Part shown: in pieces, positions 21,301 through 31,800 of the stretch
Position numbering within the stretch: the stretch's first letter is position 1
Layout: every line of letters starts with the position of its first letter
Origin: Haemonchus contortus
Taxonomy: Eukaryota > Nematoda > Chromadorea > Rhabditida > Trichostrongylidae
Reading direction: 5' to 3'
DNA length: 64,000 nucleotides
Assembly (NCBI GenBank): GCA_000469685.2
Contig: LS997564.1
Span: 2,260,940 to 2,324,939, forward strand
The notes under the pieces: generated by a model
Told to the model about the DNA's origin: nothing
Databases searched by the model: none
Seen by the model: the letters and a program-made list of their open reading frames with translations, nothing else
Position numbers and translations under genes: made by a program

Positions 21301-24300
21301 GCAGTTTCCTGAAACACGCAATTCAAGATTAGTCCCACTGTCTCTGATCAAGACAAGGAACGATGGATGGAATCTCAATTACTATTTTCGGGAAGCAATC
21401 GAGTACATGGCTATGGTTGACTACCCGTACCTACCGGATTCCTGGAGCCGCTCCCCGGATGGCCAGTTCGAGTGAGAAGCGTTCTTTGATCTTGAAATTT
21501 TAGCAGCTCTTATACTACTGTGTACTTGGGGTAGAACGTTTCGCGAAATCGTCCCAAGCCTTCGACAAGTGGTATAAATTCGAGCGCTTTCAGGCTGCCT
21601 GTGGCTTCATGAATGACACGCGTACCTCTTTCTCCGACAAGGAACTCGCGACAATGATGTATAATGCTGCAAATATCTACTACAACAGCTCTGGTAATCT
21701 CCAGTACAACTGCATCGACCCGACTAACTGCGGTGATCCTGGCACAGCCAATCTGGGAGGTGCCGCTCTTGGTTGGCCTTGGCAGGTAAGTAAAGTGCCT
21801 TCGACATCGTCTCAGTGTATGTATGTACAAAATTTGTATTCGTGTTCGGATATCTTTGTTGTATTATCGGTAAAGCGACTACGGTAAGAATTCTAATTTG
21901 TGCTGAGTAAGTCGTAGGTCGTCTGCAGATTTAAGAACACTGCTGGTATACGGAAATGGCTGCGTACTGGTGGAGACTGCTACAGACTCTATTGAGCAAA
22001 AACACCCAAAATATCCCGATTAAAACTCTGAAAACCATGTGAATTTCAGGAGTGCAGTGAGATCGTCATTGATATGTGCGCTCGAGGAGGAAAAAGCGAC
22101 TTTTTCTGGGACGAATGTAATGGAAATTCCACAGCTCTACTCATAGCTACTTGCGTCTCACAGTTCCAAAAGTAATTTTTTAGATCGTTTCTGAGCAGAG
22201 GCCCAGCTAACCCCTCCCTCCCCCAAAGCAGCCAAGGGTACATTTAGGCTTGCTGCGAATCGACCTAGAGCAGTGGTTCCTTATTTTCCATGCATTTAGT
22301 CCAAAGCCCTCTGTATATCTCCTAGTGAAACGAAATATCCGGAATTTGGTGTTCTTGCGTTGAGCAGAAATTTTCGTGTAGTTTTTTTTTTTCCTTACTA
22401 ATTTGCCTGATAAAACTGGACAAAAACAACAGCAACTAAACAATCTTACTAGTACTTGTTTTTGACTTGATGTTTGTTAACTGCTGTTTAAACCGCCGCA
22501 GTACGCGATCCGAAAGTCTCACAAGGTTGGCGATTTGTGGACAAAACTTCAGCCTCGACGGGACTTGAACACGCACTTGTCCTTTCCGGGGACCGTGCTT
22601 CTTATCCCTTACCCTACCGAGGCCCCGCTTGCCCTCGCCTTCTTAATGGCTTATATGCCATAGCTTATCAGCACTCACACGTACAACGTGTTGAGCCGGT
22701 CGGCCAATATCAGCACAGAACCGTTAAGCTGTAAGCTTTACATGTTAGTACTTGTTTTGACTTGATGTTTGTTAACTGCTGTTTAAACGCCGCAGTACGC
22801 GATCCGAAAGTCTCACAAGGTTGGCGATTTGTGGACAAAACTTCAGCCTCGGACGGGACTTGAACACGCACTTGTCCTTTCCGGGGACCGTGCTCTTATC
22901 CCTTACCCTACCGAGGCCCCGCTATCTTACTAGTATCGTTACGCAACCATTATGCTCCATCACCTACCATCTTGGCCCCGTATCAACTAAATGTTCTGTA
23001 GCAATTGACGATTTGTACCCAGAAAGCCTCAAAGTCGATACTTTCTAGGTGAATGCGCAAACATCACTGTTTTTACCAATATTCCTATAACTTCGATCAC
23101 TGATTTCAAAATTCAGGCATATCACATGAGTTTCAGTTTCAACTGGTCATCAGCAGTATGGAACATGAACGCGGTGCCTATTCTATATGGTCTGAGTGTG
23201 GCCCATGCTTCGAACATCATTCCTCACGTGGGTTTACAGTTTAGTTGGGAGTTTTGGACATTGATCCTTCCCAAGGACCTTCTCCACCTAGTCGAAGTGC
23301 TCAGGACTGGATAACCGATTCAGGCAAGGTCATCTTGATCCATGGTCAGGAGGTGGTTTCAAGGCATCTTCAGACGGTGTGGAGCAGGATCGTGGAATTT
23401 ACATAATGGAAATTCCTGGTGCAGCTCATCATCTTGATCTTCGTACTCCAAATACTTGTGACCCGAACTCAGTGAAAAATGCTCGATTCCAGGTAAGCTT
23501 ACTTTCATCGGATTTTCAAAAGGCGTGAAGGTTCGAGTTCCATATGGGGGGCGACGATCCACCAAGCTTTCATGACTGTAGAGCAGCTTCGTGTCTCTTT
23601 CGCCCTCCGCCACAACCATCACGGGCCCTTTCTGAGCATCTTTCTATGCTAACAATAAGGTCTGTACCATTCATAATCATTTAAAAAGGACTTTTTCGTT
23701 GATTAGGGAGTCTCTCAGGGTTTGTAGCATCCTTGTGTTTTTTTAAAGCTCCAACTTCGATTCCTAGCGCACTACGCGTGACTAAAAAACTTTTAAATGT
23801 CACCAGGCCGTCATTAAAAGGACACTTCAGTGTTATTCGATACTGAAGCTACAAACAGAGTGTTTGCCCTTTCAACTCCCACGAACACAGCGAACATGAC
23901 TCTGTGAATAACCTTTCTTCCCATTTGATCCTTTGACTTTCAGCTAAGCTGAACAGCTGGAACCGTTTGAAGCAAAACGACAGGGCCAGCGGGAGCATAG
24001 CTCTGCAAAGGAAGACACTAGCAAGAATCAAGAGTAAAGGCTTGAAAAAGGGTGTTTACGTATTAACAGACACAATACCAACATTCGTACTCTAATTCGG
24101 AAGTGAATAGTAAATCAGGCGTGATAGAACTAGGCACCAAATCCCTCTTGCACCCATACACTTACGCCTTCCCATCTCCACCTCACTCCGGAACGCACTC
24201 GTCACAGACCCTCCAGAGTAACGTAGTGTTCCTCCTTCCAGATCGTTGGAATATTGGATTGCTGGATCAATGGATGTACTAGTCCACCAAGGCTCACTCC

Positions 24301-24445
24301 CCTACCAGCGTTTGCAGACTCCAACAGTGAGAACTGCACGGACGTCAACCATGGTTATCCATGGGGTCAAGCCGTAAGCAGCAGCTTGACCCCAACTACT
24401 GGATTTGCTATGCTCGTGCTTCTGTTGCGAAGTTTCTTCTTCTAA
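18398..24445 (+). CDS. S28 serine carboxypeptidase-like gene, copy A (frame lesions)
   Basis: Family of lysosomal Pro-X carboxypeptidase, nematode PCP and contortin: secreted enzymes cleaving near proline. Exons: 18398-18600, 19784-19877, 19934-20035, 20104-20178, 20294-20415, 20468-20625, 21292-21471, 21594-21785, 22050-22171, 23117-23227, 23324-23492, 24242-24445. A signal peptide ([12 protein letters not shown]) is followed by [22 protein letters not shown], the nucleophile motif FGGSYGG (exon 5), LDPWSGGG (Asp) and GAAHHLDLR (His) in exon 11, and a hydrophobic tail [10 protein letters not shown] suggesting a GPI or membrane anchor. Acceptor CTTACAG two bases above the ATG is a likely trans-splice site. 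Lesions relative to copy B: one extra A at ~21312, one extra base at ~21335 and one missing at ~21430 in exon 7, with an in-frame TAG at 21330; an extra C at ~23222 in exon 10. The exon 9/10 junction has a phase conflict. Pseudogene, or consensus errors. Confidence 0.85.
19550..19760 (-). repeat. Old SINE family 1 remnant in S28-A intron 1
   Basis: Retains the order seen in the intact copies (AACGTCAATTACTC-like tail region, TTTCATTCAGAATCGTGGTG, ACCCATAGAATGAC). A homologous remnant lies at 31.26-31.44 kb in copy B intron 1, so the insertion predates the gene duplication. Confidence 0.5.
22451..22629 (-). repeat. tRNA-derived SINE family 2, first of a near-identical pair
   Basis: On the minus strand: GGGGCCTCGGTAGGGTAAGG, then GATAAGAGCACGG (A-box-like), then GTGTTCAAGTCCCG (B box), then CTGAAGTTTTGTCCAC. 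Located in S28-A intron 9 and absent from copy B at that place. It differs from the copy at 22747-22923 by four single-base indels and no substitution. Confidence 0.75.
22747..22923 (-). repeat. tRNA-derived SINE family 2, second of the pair
   Basis: Same order and orientation as the copy at 22451-22629, separated from it by 117 bp of other sequence. The pair indicates a recent local duplication or an assembly duplication inside S28-A intron 9. Confidence 0.75.
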
Positions 24446-24493
24446 ATTCCGATTGATTTGTTTATTCAGTTGCTTCTTCTTTACAGGCTCAAT

Positions 24494-24499
24494 AATAAA
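24494..24499 (+). terminator. Polyadenylation signal of S28 copy A
   Basis: AATAAA about 50 bases after the stop codon at 24445. The surrounding ~50 bp are missing from copy B, which has a later GAAAATAAATC near 37.0 kb, also present in A near 24.68 kb. Confidence 0.5.
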
Positions 24500-24844
24500 A
24501 GTTCATTGTTTATTGTACATTGGGTTGAAATTGCTATCACGAAAGTGCAGATATCTTTGTAGACTCAGAGCATCTGGCAATGAGATGAGAGCGATAATTG
24601 GCGCCCGGTATCAACTATTTGTTTATCTAACTTATTTATTCACCCATTGGATGCGTCCAAAAGTGTTCTTAAGAATAGGAAAATAAATCAATGCGAAACA
24701 AAAATCCAAAAGCTGAAAGTTGAAAAAAATGTTGAAAGCAAACAAAAAAAAAACCTAGACATAGAAAGCACGCTGAATTGTGCCTATGATGATAAGTTTT
24801 TTAGCGCTCAAAAAGCGTTTACACTCCGGAGTACAAGAAAATAA

Positions 24845-24960
24845 CCTTTTGACGTTAATCAACCGCGTTTTTAGGATGTGCACTCCACTCAAAATCATAG
24901 TAGGCTGAGAGATATGAGATATAAGCGATGATTTGGAGCGGTCAGCCGATGTATGTAGAT
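24845..24960 (-). repeat. SINE family 1 remnant downstream of S28-A
   Basis: GACGTTAATCAACCGCG and GGTCAGCCGATGTATGTA match the intact SINEs. The homologous remnant lies at 37.17-37.30 kb after copy B, marking the right side of the duplicated unit. Confidence 0.5.
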
Positions 24961-25033
24961 GTTAGGTTTTTACCCTCATAAAAATTAACATCCCTAAGAA
25001 GAAAAATAAGAGTGCTTCGAAAGCCTAGGCGGG

Positions 25034-25288
25034 TAATTTTCCCATAGTTTGGGCACAGGCCTTGTAAACGTATCTGCGGGGACGTTTTATTGTTACATTC
25101 ATTTCCCCATTCCATGTTATTCCTTCCACGAGCTTGGCTGTAGCTGGATTTTTTGTTTTCTCTTTAGTTTTATTTAACCCATGTTTGATGCCCACCTTCT
25201 TTTGTATCCACCTGATGTTTGAATGTTTCAATTTACTCAATCTGTATTAATAGTTTCCCTTCAATGGCGTACGTATATGCGATAAATA
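25034..25288 (+). repeat. Dispersed repeat R3, copy 1
   Basis: About 255 bp closely matching 27105-27412 (shared landmarks: CCCATAGTT.GGGCAC, TTTCCCCATT.CATGTTATT, TTGTATCCAC, ACTCAATCTGTATTA). It ends in GATAAATAAAG, resembling the short A-rich tail of a retrotransposon 3' end on the plus strand. It directly abuts the inverted RTE fragment. Confidence 0.65.
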
Positions 25289-25289
25289 A

Positions 25290-26640
25290 AGGGAAGCAAA
25301 GTGGTCCCAGTTGATGGAGGCCTTTGGGGCTTCGTTTCCTAAACTTCGTAGCCCTCTCTCCACCCTACTGAGAAGCGAATTTAGCGCGGAGGAGACGATG
25401 GTCTGATGCCGTGTGGAACTTCGGAAACAATAGCGACGTCAGTCAGGCAAAATCTCCAATTGAAGATGATGTGGTCTATTTCTTCATGGAACTGTCCACC
25501 AGGTGACTCACATATCCATCGTGAATGAGAGGGCTTCTGGAATTGCCAGTTGCTATGGATGGGTGGGTCGTCATGATAAACTCGGACAGCCTTTCATCCT
25601 GATCATTCCATTCCATTTCGTAAGTCCCGATGTGGAGCTCTTCAGCCGTTCTTCTGAGGCCAATCTTGGCGTTACAATCACCGACGATGACCTTAGAGGA
25701 AGTGCGGTCTCCTCTGTAGAGCCTCTCCAGATCCATATAGAACGCCTCCAACTCCTCATCTTCGTAGCTTGATGTTGGTGCGCAGGCAACGAAGATGGTA
25801 AAAGCTGGGGTTGAGCCACATCTTTTCAATCGCAAACGTCCGATTCCGGCTGTTAAACTTTCGTACGAATCGATGTTCATGATCAAGTGAGCATTGACGA
25901 GGACACCTACGCCGTCGACGCCTCCGCGTCGCAGAAACAGTTCCTCTCCAGTCTCAAATACAACGTGCAACGGGCGATGCCTTTTCGTCTCGGTCAGTCC
26001 GATGACGTCGTACTTGATCTTCCTAGCTTGCATCATCAGGTCTTCTATACACGCTTCCGATGCAAGCGTCCGTGCGTTGAAAGTGCAGATCGCCAACTTA
26101 GTCCTTCCCCTTTTGGGCGGCCTGTTTTGGCCCTGAGATTTTAGCAGCCTATCCGGAGCGTTCCTACCCAACGCTGCCCTATTGGGGGTTCCCTCAGGTT
26201 CAGGGGAAATGAGGCCCATTTCTATTACTGTTTTTGGCGTGTAGATACCCAACGTGCAGCTTGCTAGGCTCTGACATGGGGGCTATGTTGAACCCGGGGG
26301 CTTGCCAGGCTATTCCAGAAAGGACGAGGTGCTTTGTTTTTGGAGGCGGCCCCGAATCGCCTCCCAAATACTTCTAAGTCACTCGAATGCAAGCTTTCGG
26401 CCGAGTCGATGGGTAGGATACCAACCACCCACAGACTCGCCACACACGTATGCGTGGATACGCGTGCGAGATAGAGATTGTATATCGACCCAGTACAGCA
26501 GAATCAAGAAGCTCATCCCATGAATCCGCCTGCGTCTCTGGGCAAGTACCGGTGACTTTTGGTTGGCGATTAATTTTCCTACCCGCCACCTGGGACGCCC
26601 TACGTAGCCTCGTCACTAACCGGCTGGGGATCCTTCAGTA
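25290..26640 (-). mobile_element. RTE-type non-LTR retrotransposon fragment, endonuclease part only
   Basis: The minus strand from 26252 encodes an AP-type endonuclease domain: TFNARTL, GLTETKR (catalytic Glu), GVGVLVN, ACAPTSSYEDEE and VGDCNAKIG (metal/active-site Asp-Asn), intact to about 25476. After one or two frame breaks, EIDHI and SDHRLLRAKF-like sequence (25.36-25.46 kb) completes the domain, then KFRKRSPKASINWDHFAS up to ~25290, where homology stops. No reverse transcriptase follows. The 5' untranslated part extends to ~26640. Losing the 3' half while keeping the 5' end is the reverse of usual 5' truncation, implying later deletion or an inversion during insertion. Nematode copies are often annotated as endonuclease-reverse transcriptase or craniofacial development protein 2-like. 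Confidence 0.85.
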
Positions 26641-26755
26641 ATGGAAGGAGAGAACTCACAGTGAAGGAGATCCTTAGAAATAAATAAATACATGAAAGCT
26701 TATTCTTGGCCTTGTGCTGTAATCGGAATAAGATTCACAGTAGTGAATATGGAAA

Positions 26756-26870
26756 GATATTTTCGCAAAGCGGATGATGAAATATTATGCGGATGATGAT
26801 GAAATAATTGGTTTACCAGCCTAATGGTAAGCAACTACACATCAAAGCTTCTGGAAGTAGGAGGAAACTA
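26756..26870 (+). repeat. Fragment copied from the MADF gene exon 4 / intron 4 junction
   Basis: The plus strand reads TTTCGCAAAGCGGATGATG..., then TTTACCAGCCTAA and GCAACT, closely matching 11.31-11.39 kb (TTTCGAAAAGCAGACGATG..., CTTACCAGCCTAAGCAACT), which is the donor of MADF exon 4. An internal 20-bp piece (GCGGATGATGATGAAATA) is duplicated. Noncoding relic. Confidence 0.5.
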
Positions 26871-27104
26871 CTTCGGCCCACCCCGGAATAACCTCAGTTA
26901 GTTGTGTTGCCCAGAATGACCTGCGCTCTCCTGCTCTCGCCTTATTTTATTTAGTGCGATGGTTCTATCTAAGCATCCTACACTGCTCTTGATCACAAAG
27001 CGTGGGTGCCCTTGAGTGGCTTAATGTTTAGTTGTGAGCTCTCCGGGATTCGCTAGCTCCGAGCATGAACTGGACTCCCGGCTTAGATCTCTTCTTTCCG
27101 AATG

Positions 27105-27412
27105 ATTTCCCCATAGTTGGGGCACTGGCGTTGTGAATATATCTGCGGGATCGTTTTATTGCTACATTCATTTCCCCATTTCATGTTATTCCTTTCACGA
27201 GCTTGGTTTTATTGTTACATTCCTTCACCATTCCATGTTATTCCTTCCCTGAGCTCGGCTGTCGCTGGATTTTCTTGTTTTCTTTTTAGTTCTACTCAAT
27301 CCATGTCTGATGCCTACCTTTTTTTGTATCCACTTGAGGTTTGAATGTTTCGCTTACTCAATCTGTATTAGTAGTTTCCGTTCAATGTCGCGCGTATGTG
27401 CAATAAACAAAT
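27105..27412 (+). repeat. Dispersed repeat R3, copy 2
   Basis: Second copy of R3 (see 25034), slightly longer through an internal partial duplication of the TTTTATTG.TACATTC...CATGTTATTCCTT part. It ends in an AATAAACAAATAAATAAATG tail, as expected of a retroposed 3' end. Confidence 0.65.
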
Positions 27413-27489
27413 AAATAAATGAAGCCTTATGTTTGGCCTTGTACTGTAATGGAATAAGATTCACACTAGTGAATATGGAAAGATACGTA

Positions 27490-28500
27490 CGAAAAGCGGC
27501 TTGCAGAAAATGGTGACTAGCAGTTGAATTATCGTATCACAGTCATGAACCATTGACATATCAGTAACGTGATTCACTCAGCAGTCGGGGGTGCAAGATT
27601 GCATCTCATCTTTCTCAGGATTCACGCTACAGTCGACAATCCCTGAGGAACAATGAGCACTGATATGGAAAAACGGCTTCAACCGAAGCGGATGATACAC
27701 CTTGGCAAAAGCAGTCCACTTCTTCACAGTTGTGTATCGATGTTCCAGGTGAATAATTAGCAGGTTGGATCGCTTAAGGGGTGAAATTTGAAGAAGTCGG
27801 ATGCCAGTGCTGGAATAATGAAGAAGAATAACGTATGGTCTTGAAAAGGTGTCGAAAGGTTCAGAAAACTATGTGGGCCAAACACTCGCTGAACAAGGTA
27901 GCTTCACGGCACCAAAGGGTCTTCACAGCCTACCCAAATCAAAAAGCAGGGCATAATATCCTGTGTAACGATGGATAGAAATTGGAAAAGGGGTACTACC
28001 TCTCTATCAGATCGTTGAAAGCCTTTTCGCAATGGCAGAGGGGCAGTACAATGCCATTGAACCAGTGTGTTACTTGGAAAAACCGCACTGCCATGTTTCA
28101 GAGTTCGAAAATCCTACAGGTGTGATAGTAGCAACGAGTCTGACTTATCTATCCTCCATCCCCAAATCTGTTTCAGAGTATTAATTAGAAATGATATCCG
28201 TGATGCCTTTTCGAGCTGGTGCCATTCCTCAGGAGCCTTGCCCTGATTTGGAAGCTGAGGATACCGTAACTTGTGTGTAAATACATAGGCTCTACAGGTT
28301 CCGTCTCATGCGCTCTATCCGCTGGAGAGAACTCTTTGAAATCAAGGCTCGTCTCAGCTGATTCCGAAAGCGAAGAGCCTTTTACGAATGTAGCGACTGC
28401 ACGTCTGTGCTCTATAATTTCGAAATGTTTCTCATTTGTTGACCTAACAGCAGCATCAGGATACAAAGGATCACTGAATACCATTTGAAATAAAAGATAC
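27490..28500 (-). other. Duplicated upstream flank of S28 copy B
   Basis: Homologous to 16.84-17.9 kb. The minus strand is open over part of it (28185-28505), with HFEIIEHRRAVATFVKGSS and SLDFKEFSPADRAHETEP. No complete exon model results. Probably a remnant of a minus-strand gene duplicated with the protease. Confidence 0.35.
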
Positions 28501-28566
28501 CTCACTAAAACAAAGCAGAATGGTGGACTTTTCTAGAGAAAATGGATTTTTTAGATCATGGCAATC

Positions 28567-28572
28567 TGATAA
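28567..28572 (+). promoter_or_regulatory. GATA-type site upstream of S28 copy B
   Basis: TGATAA in the context AATCTGATAAAAGCTCCC, aligned with AATCTGATAAGAGCTCCC upstream of copy A. It is the only one of the three GATA-type sites of copy A retained here. Confidence 0.35.
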
Positions 28573-28807
28573 AAGCTCCCGATAGTCTTCTATCAATTTC
28601 TCAGCCCTTATAAATGTCCATTTATTCCCAGCCGACCTGCTCCACTTTCGATGGAAGCTACCCTTCAGAGACCTTCAACGAAGCCTTTTAATGCCACTTT
28701 TTTTTACTCATGAAATTTCTCGAGGAATCTGATACAGAGCTATATACATTGAATAGATTTACTAGTTTTCGGTAATTATAGCTATGATTTCGTTAATGTT
28801 ACAGGTA

Positions 28808-31800
28808 ATGAAGCTGCTACAAGAGTTGGCAGTTAGCATTCTGTCTATTTGCCTCTTTTTGATATTTGTCAGTGCCAAAAATTTTCTGGACCACGACGGA
28901 AAGTGCAGCGAAACGCCAAGCCTCGCTGCTCACAATAAATGGTATGTGAAGTGGATCGACGTGAAAGTGGATCACTTCACTTATTCTGACACTAGAACAT
29001 TTCGAATGAAGTAAGTTACTCATGCTTGTTTTTCATATGGGTAAGTTTCCCCATAAGCTACATGACGAAATTTTGCTGATGCTTACTGTCGCGCCGTCGG
29101 GAGCGTCCCGCCGAGGCCAATCCGCATCGGTGGTTGCTCGGCAGGGCGTCCCCGGAGGTGCGAGCTATGTGACCAGGGTCTTCTGCCCGCTCACCATGCT
29201 CGTATTCAACTGCCACACGGACTTGGTAGGACTAGGGCTGCCCCAGTCTCCCTTGCAGGCTCCTACGTGGATGGTACTGCCTCCGCAGTACGCTACGGGG
29301 TCGCTGGCCCAGTGCCGAGCTCCCTCGAACACCGGGCATGGGGTTCCACCGTGGCCTACGTGCTACCCTCTGTGCACCAAGAGTAACTGCGATATGACAG
29401 ATATTACCGACACCCTACGTATCGCCAGCACACATATATACGTTTTATGATATACTACGTCAATACGATATGGATTGTAAATACGAATAAATGAATAAAG
29501 GCATTATGAAAATACTGTGAGGAATAAACTATGGAAAATACTATAAAAAGAAAAGCAAAGAAATACACATCAATGAAACCATACCATAACCTACGGTCTG
29601 GGGGTACGATCCGATCTCAATCTCATCCAAGTCCCATCCAAGCCTTCCCACCTCCTTTTGGGCTACGCTGCATCCAGGTCCTTGATAGCGGTGGACCATC
29701 TTCCAGTTGTTCCATTCCGCTTCGATCCATGCAGCTTGTCACCACTTTAGAGATGGCATACGAGTGGTGCTGAGAGCCCATCGGGGGCTACGTCGGTATT
29801 GCTGACGATGAAGGCACAGGAATAGTCGAGAGCAGCCGTCTGAGGCGTTGACACGATGGTGAATGAATGATGCAAACGCATAGAGCGGCTAGAGTCCGCC
29901 GCCACGTGGCAAACTCTAGCTCTCTGCGGCGTACGTGCCTTCCCGGCGGGACTACGCGCGCGCTCAGTCGAGGCCGGCCTTTAAGCTCGGCACGACACTT
30001 ACCTTTTCATTGCAGGTTTCCAGCAGGATGATCAGGGTTCTCTTTATGACCCGATTTTCATTTTTTTTGTCTCTTTCTTTGCCATCCTTCATTCCCCATT
30101 TGAAAATGCTTTATTGTTGTTATGTAAGAATATTTATTTACAGCTTTGTATTGAAATCTTGCATGCAATGCAAAAAAAGTTGGAAGTGGTGGTTTAGCCC
30201 CTCTTGGTAGCTGCGTCCCTGAACAAGATGGGAGAAAACTGTGGTACGGTTACTTCCGTAAGTCAAAGTTTTGGTTTGTCCGCAGGAATGTGGTAACGCC
30301 ACTTGACATTAACTTGTTCTTGGTAGCTGTTACTCCATAGCAGAGGTGAATGAGCTACAAGAATTTTGTTGTTTTGCTCGAGTCATGGAATGATCCTTGG
30401 TCAAGTTAGATAAACCCAGGATCTTCTTGTACCGATCAATTTATACGAGTCAGTAGCTCAGAAAACAGGAACATTTCCAATGAATTAGAGAGCTTTTATC
30501 TGTCACCAACTTCAATGGGTAAAAGAGTGTATGTGATAATGATTGTATGATCGGAATACTGGCCAAGGTAAGCAATTTACTACAACTATGCCCACCTGTC
30601 CACGCCTTTCCAATGGAGACCAACATAAGTATTCATACACAAGCTCAAAAAATATATTTTCCACTCAGATAGACCTAAATTTTATCGAATTTCTCAAAAT
30701 TCAGACCTTGCAGAAAAAAATGCAATAGAAAAGTCACCCAATTCTAGAAGCCGCTGCAGAAGCCCAGAATCCTTAAAAAAGGCTCTTGTATCGTATGAAA
30801 AGGTTGATCCACGAATAAACTCCCGATCCCGAATAACCCTTCCGCTGAAGTCTTATTTCGTCTACTCGCCTGTTGATCCGAATCGAATTTGTTCCATATT
30901 TGAACTTTGTTGTCAGCAAGCCCTAGTTACTCTAGCCTCTCTTGGCATAATGGGCCAGTGTAACACGAAGAAGCCTTTTTTCAATAGGAAAACAGCTCTC
31001 CTGTTTCATATGAGAAAGGTCCCAGCAATATTTCATGAATGCTCCCTTACTAGCTTCTTGCTTCCGTCTCTGGCGTTATCCTCAATTTTCTTAAGCTAAT
31101 GTATACACATTTTTCCCGCTTTCAAAGGACCATCGCCTTTCAGCTTTTGTTTTTGCGTTGTATGGCACACCCTTGGGTGTATTTGAATGAATAAATAAAT
31201 AAATAAATAAATCTCTTTGTTATCCGAAAACTGTTAAATGTGATATTGAAGGAAGAAGAGGGGTACAGCTTTTGACGTCGGATAATCCCAGTTGGATGCC
31301 TATGCTCATTTGACTCTCATTCAAAATCGTGGTGGGGTTTTGAATGCGTATGTGACCCATAGAATGATGTGCCGGTCAGCGGCTTGATCCCCCAAATGAT
31401 GCTACCAATAGCTTCCCTGACGCTTGTGGTATCAGTTCATAATCCTCTAACCAGGGAGGGGTAGTCTACTTATCTTGGAACTTTGAATTCAGACCCAGAT
31501 GAATCGATAGAGTTTTGAATGCTGTTTACGAAAATGGAAATTAAAACTGCAAAATGATTCTCCTTAAAAAGTTATGGGGGTTCGAATTTCGCTCGACAGT
31601 AGTATCAGTTGTCTAAAGGAATGTCAGAAAACGTTTAGAGAGCCTTTCATAAAATGAAAAAACACTTCGCAAAAGTGCGGACAACGGCGGGGAGGGAACC
31701 CTCATTTTACGCCCACGAAGCGAGACCACTACCATTAGGTCACGTGGGCGTTTGATATGGAAGCGACGAGTTCGCATCTTCCATTGATACTACTGTCGGG

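Noticed and set aside
21530..21593. Earlier start for S28-A exon 8, using the acceptor TTTTAGCAG near 21506
   Set aside because: The frame is open in copy A, but in copy B the same interval contains stops, and TTTCAG at 21591-21593 joins directly to the expected WPVR-AACGFMN.
31680..31752. Functional tRNA gene
   Set aside because: A- and B-box-like sequences are present but the ends do not pair as an acceptor stem.
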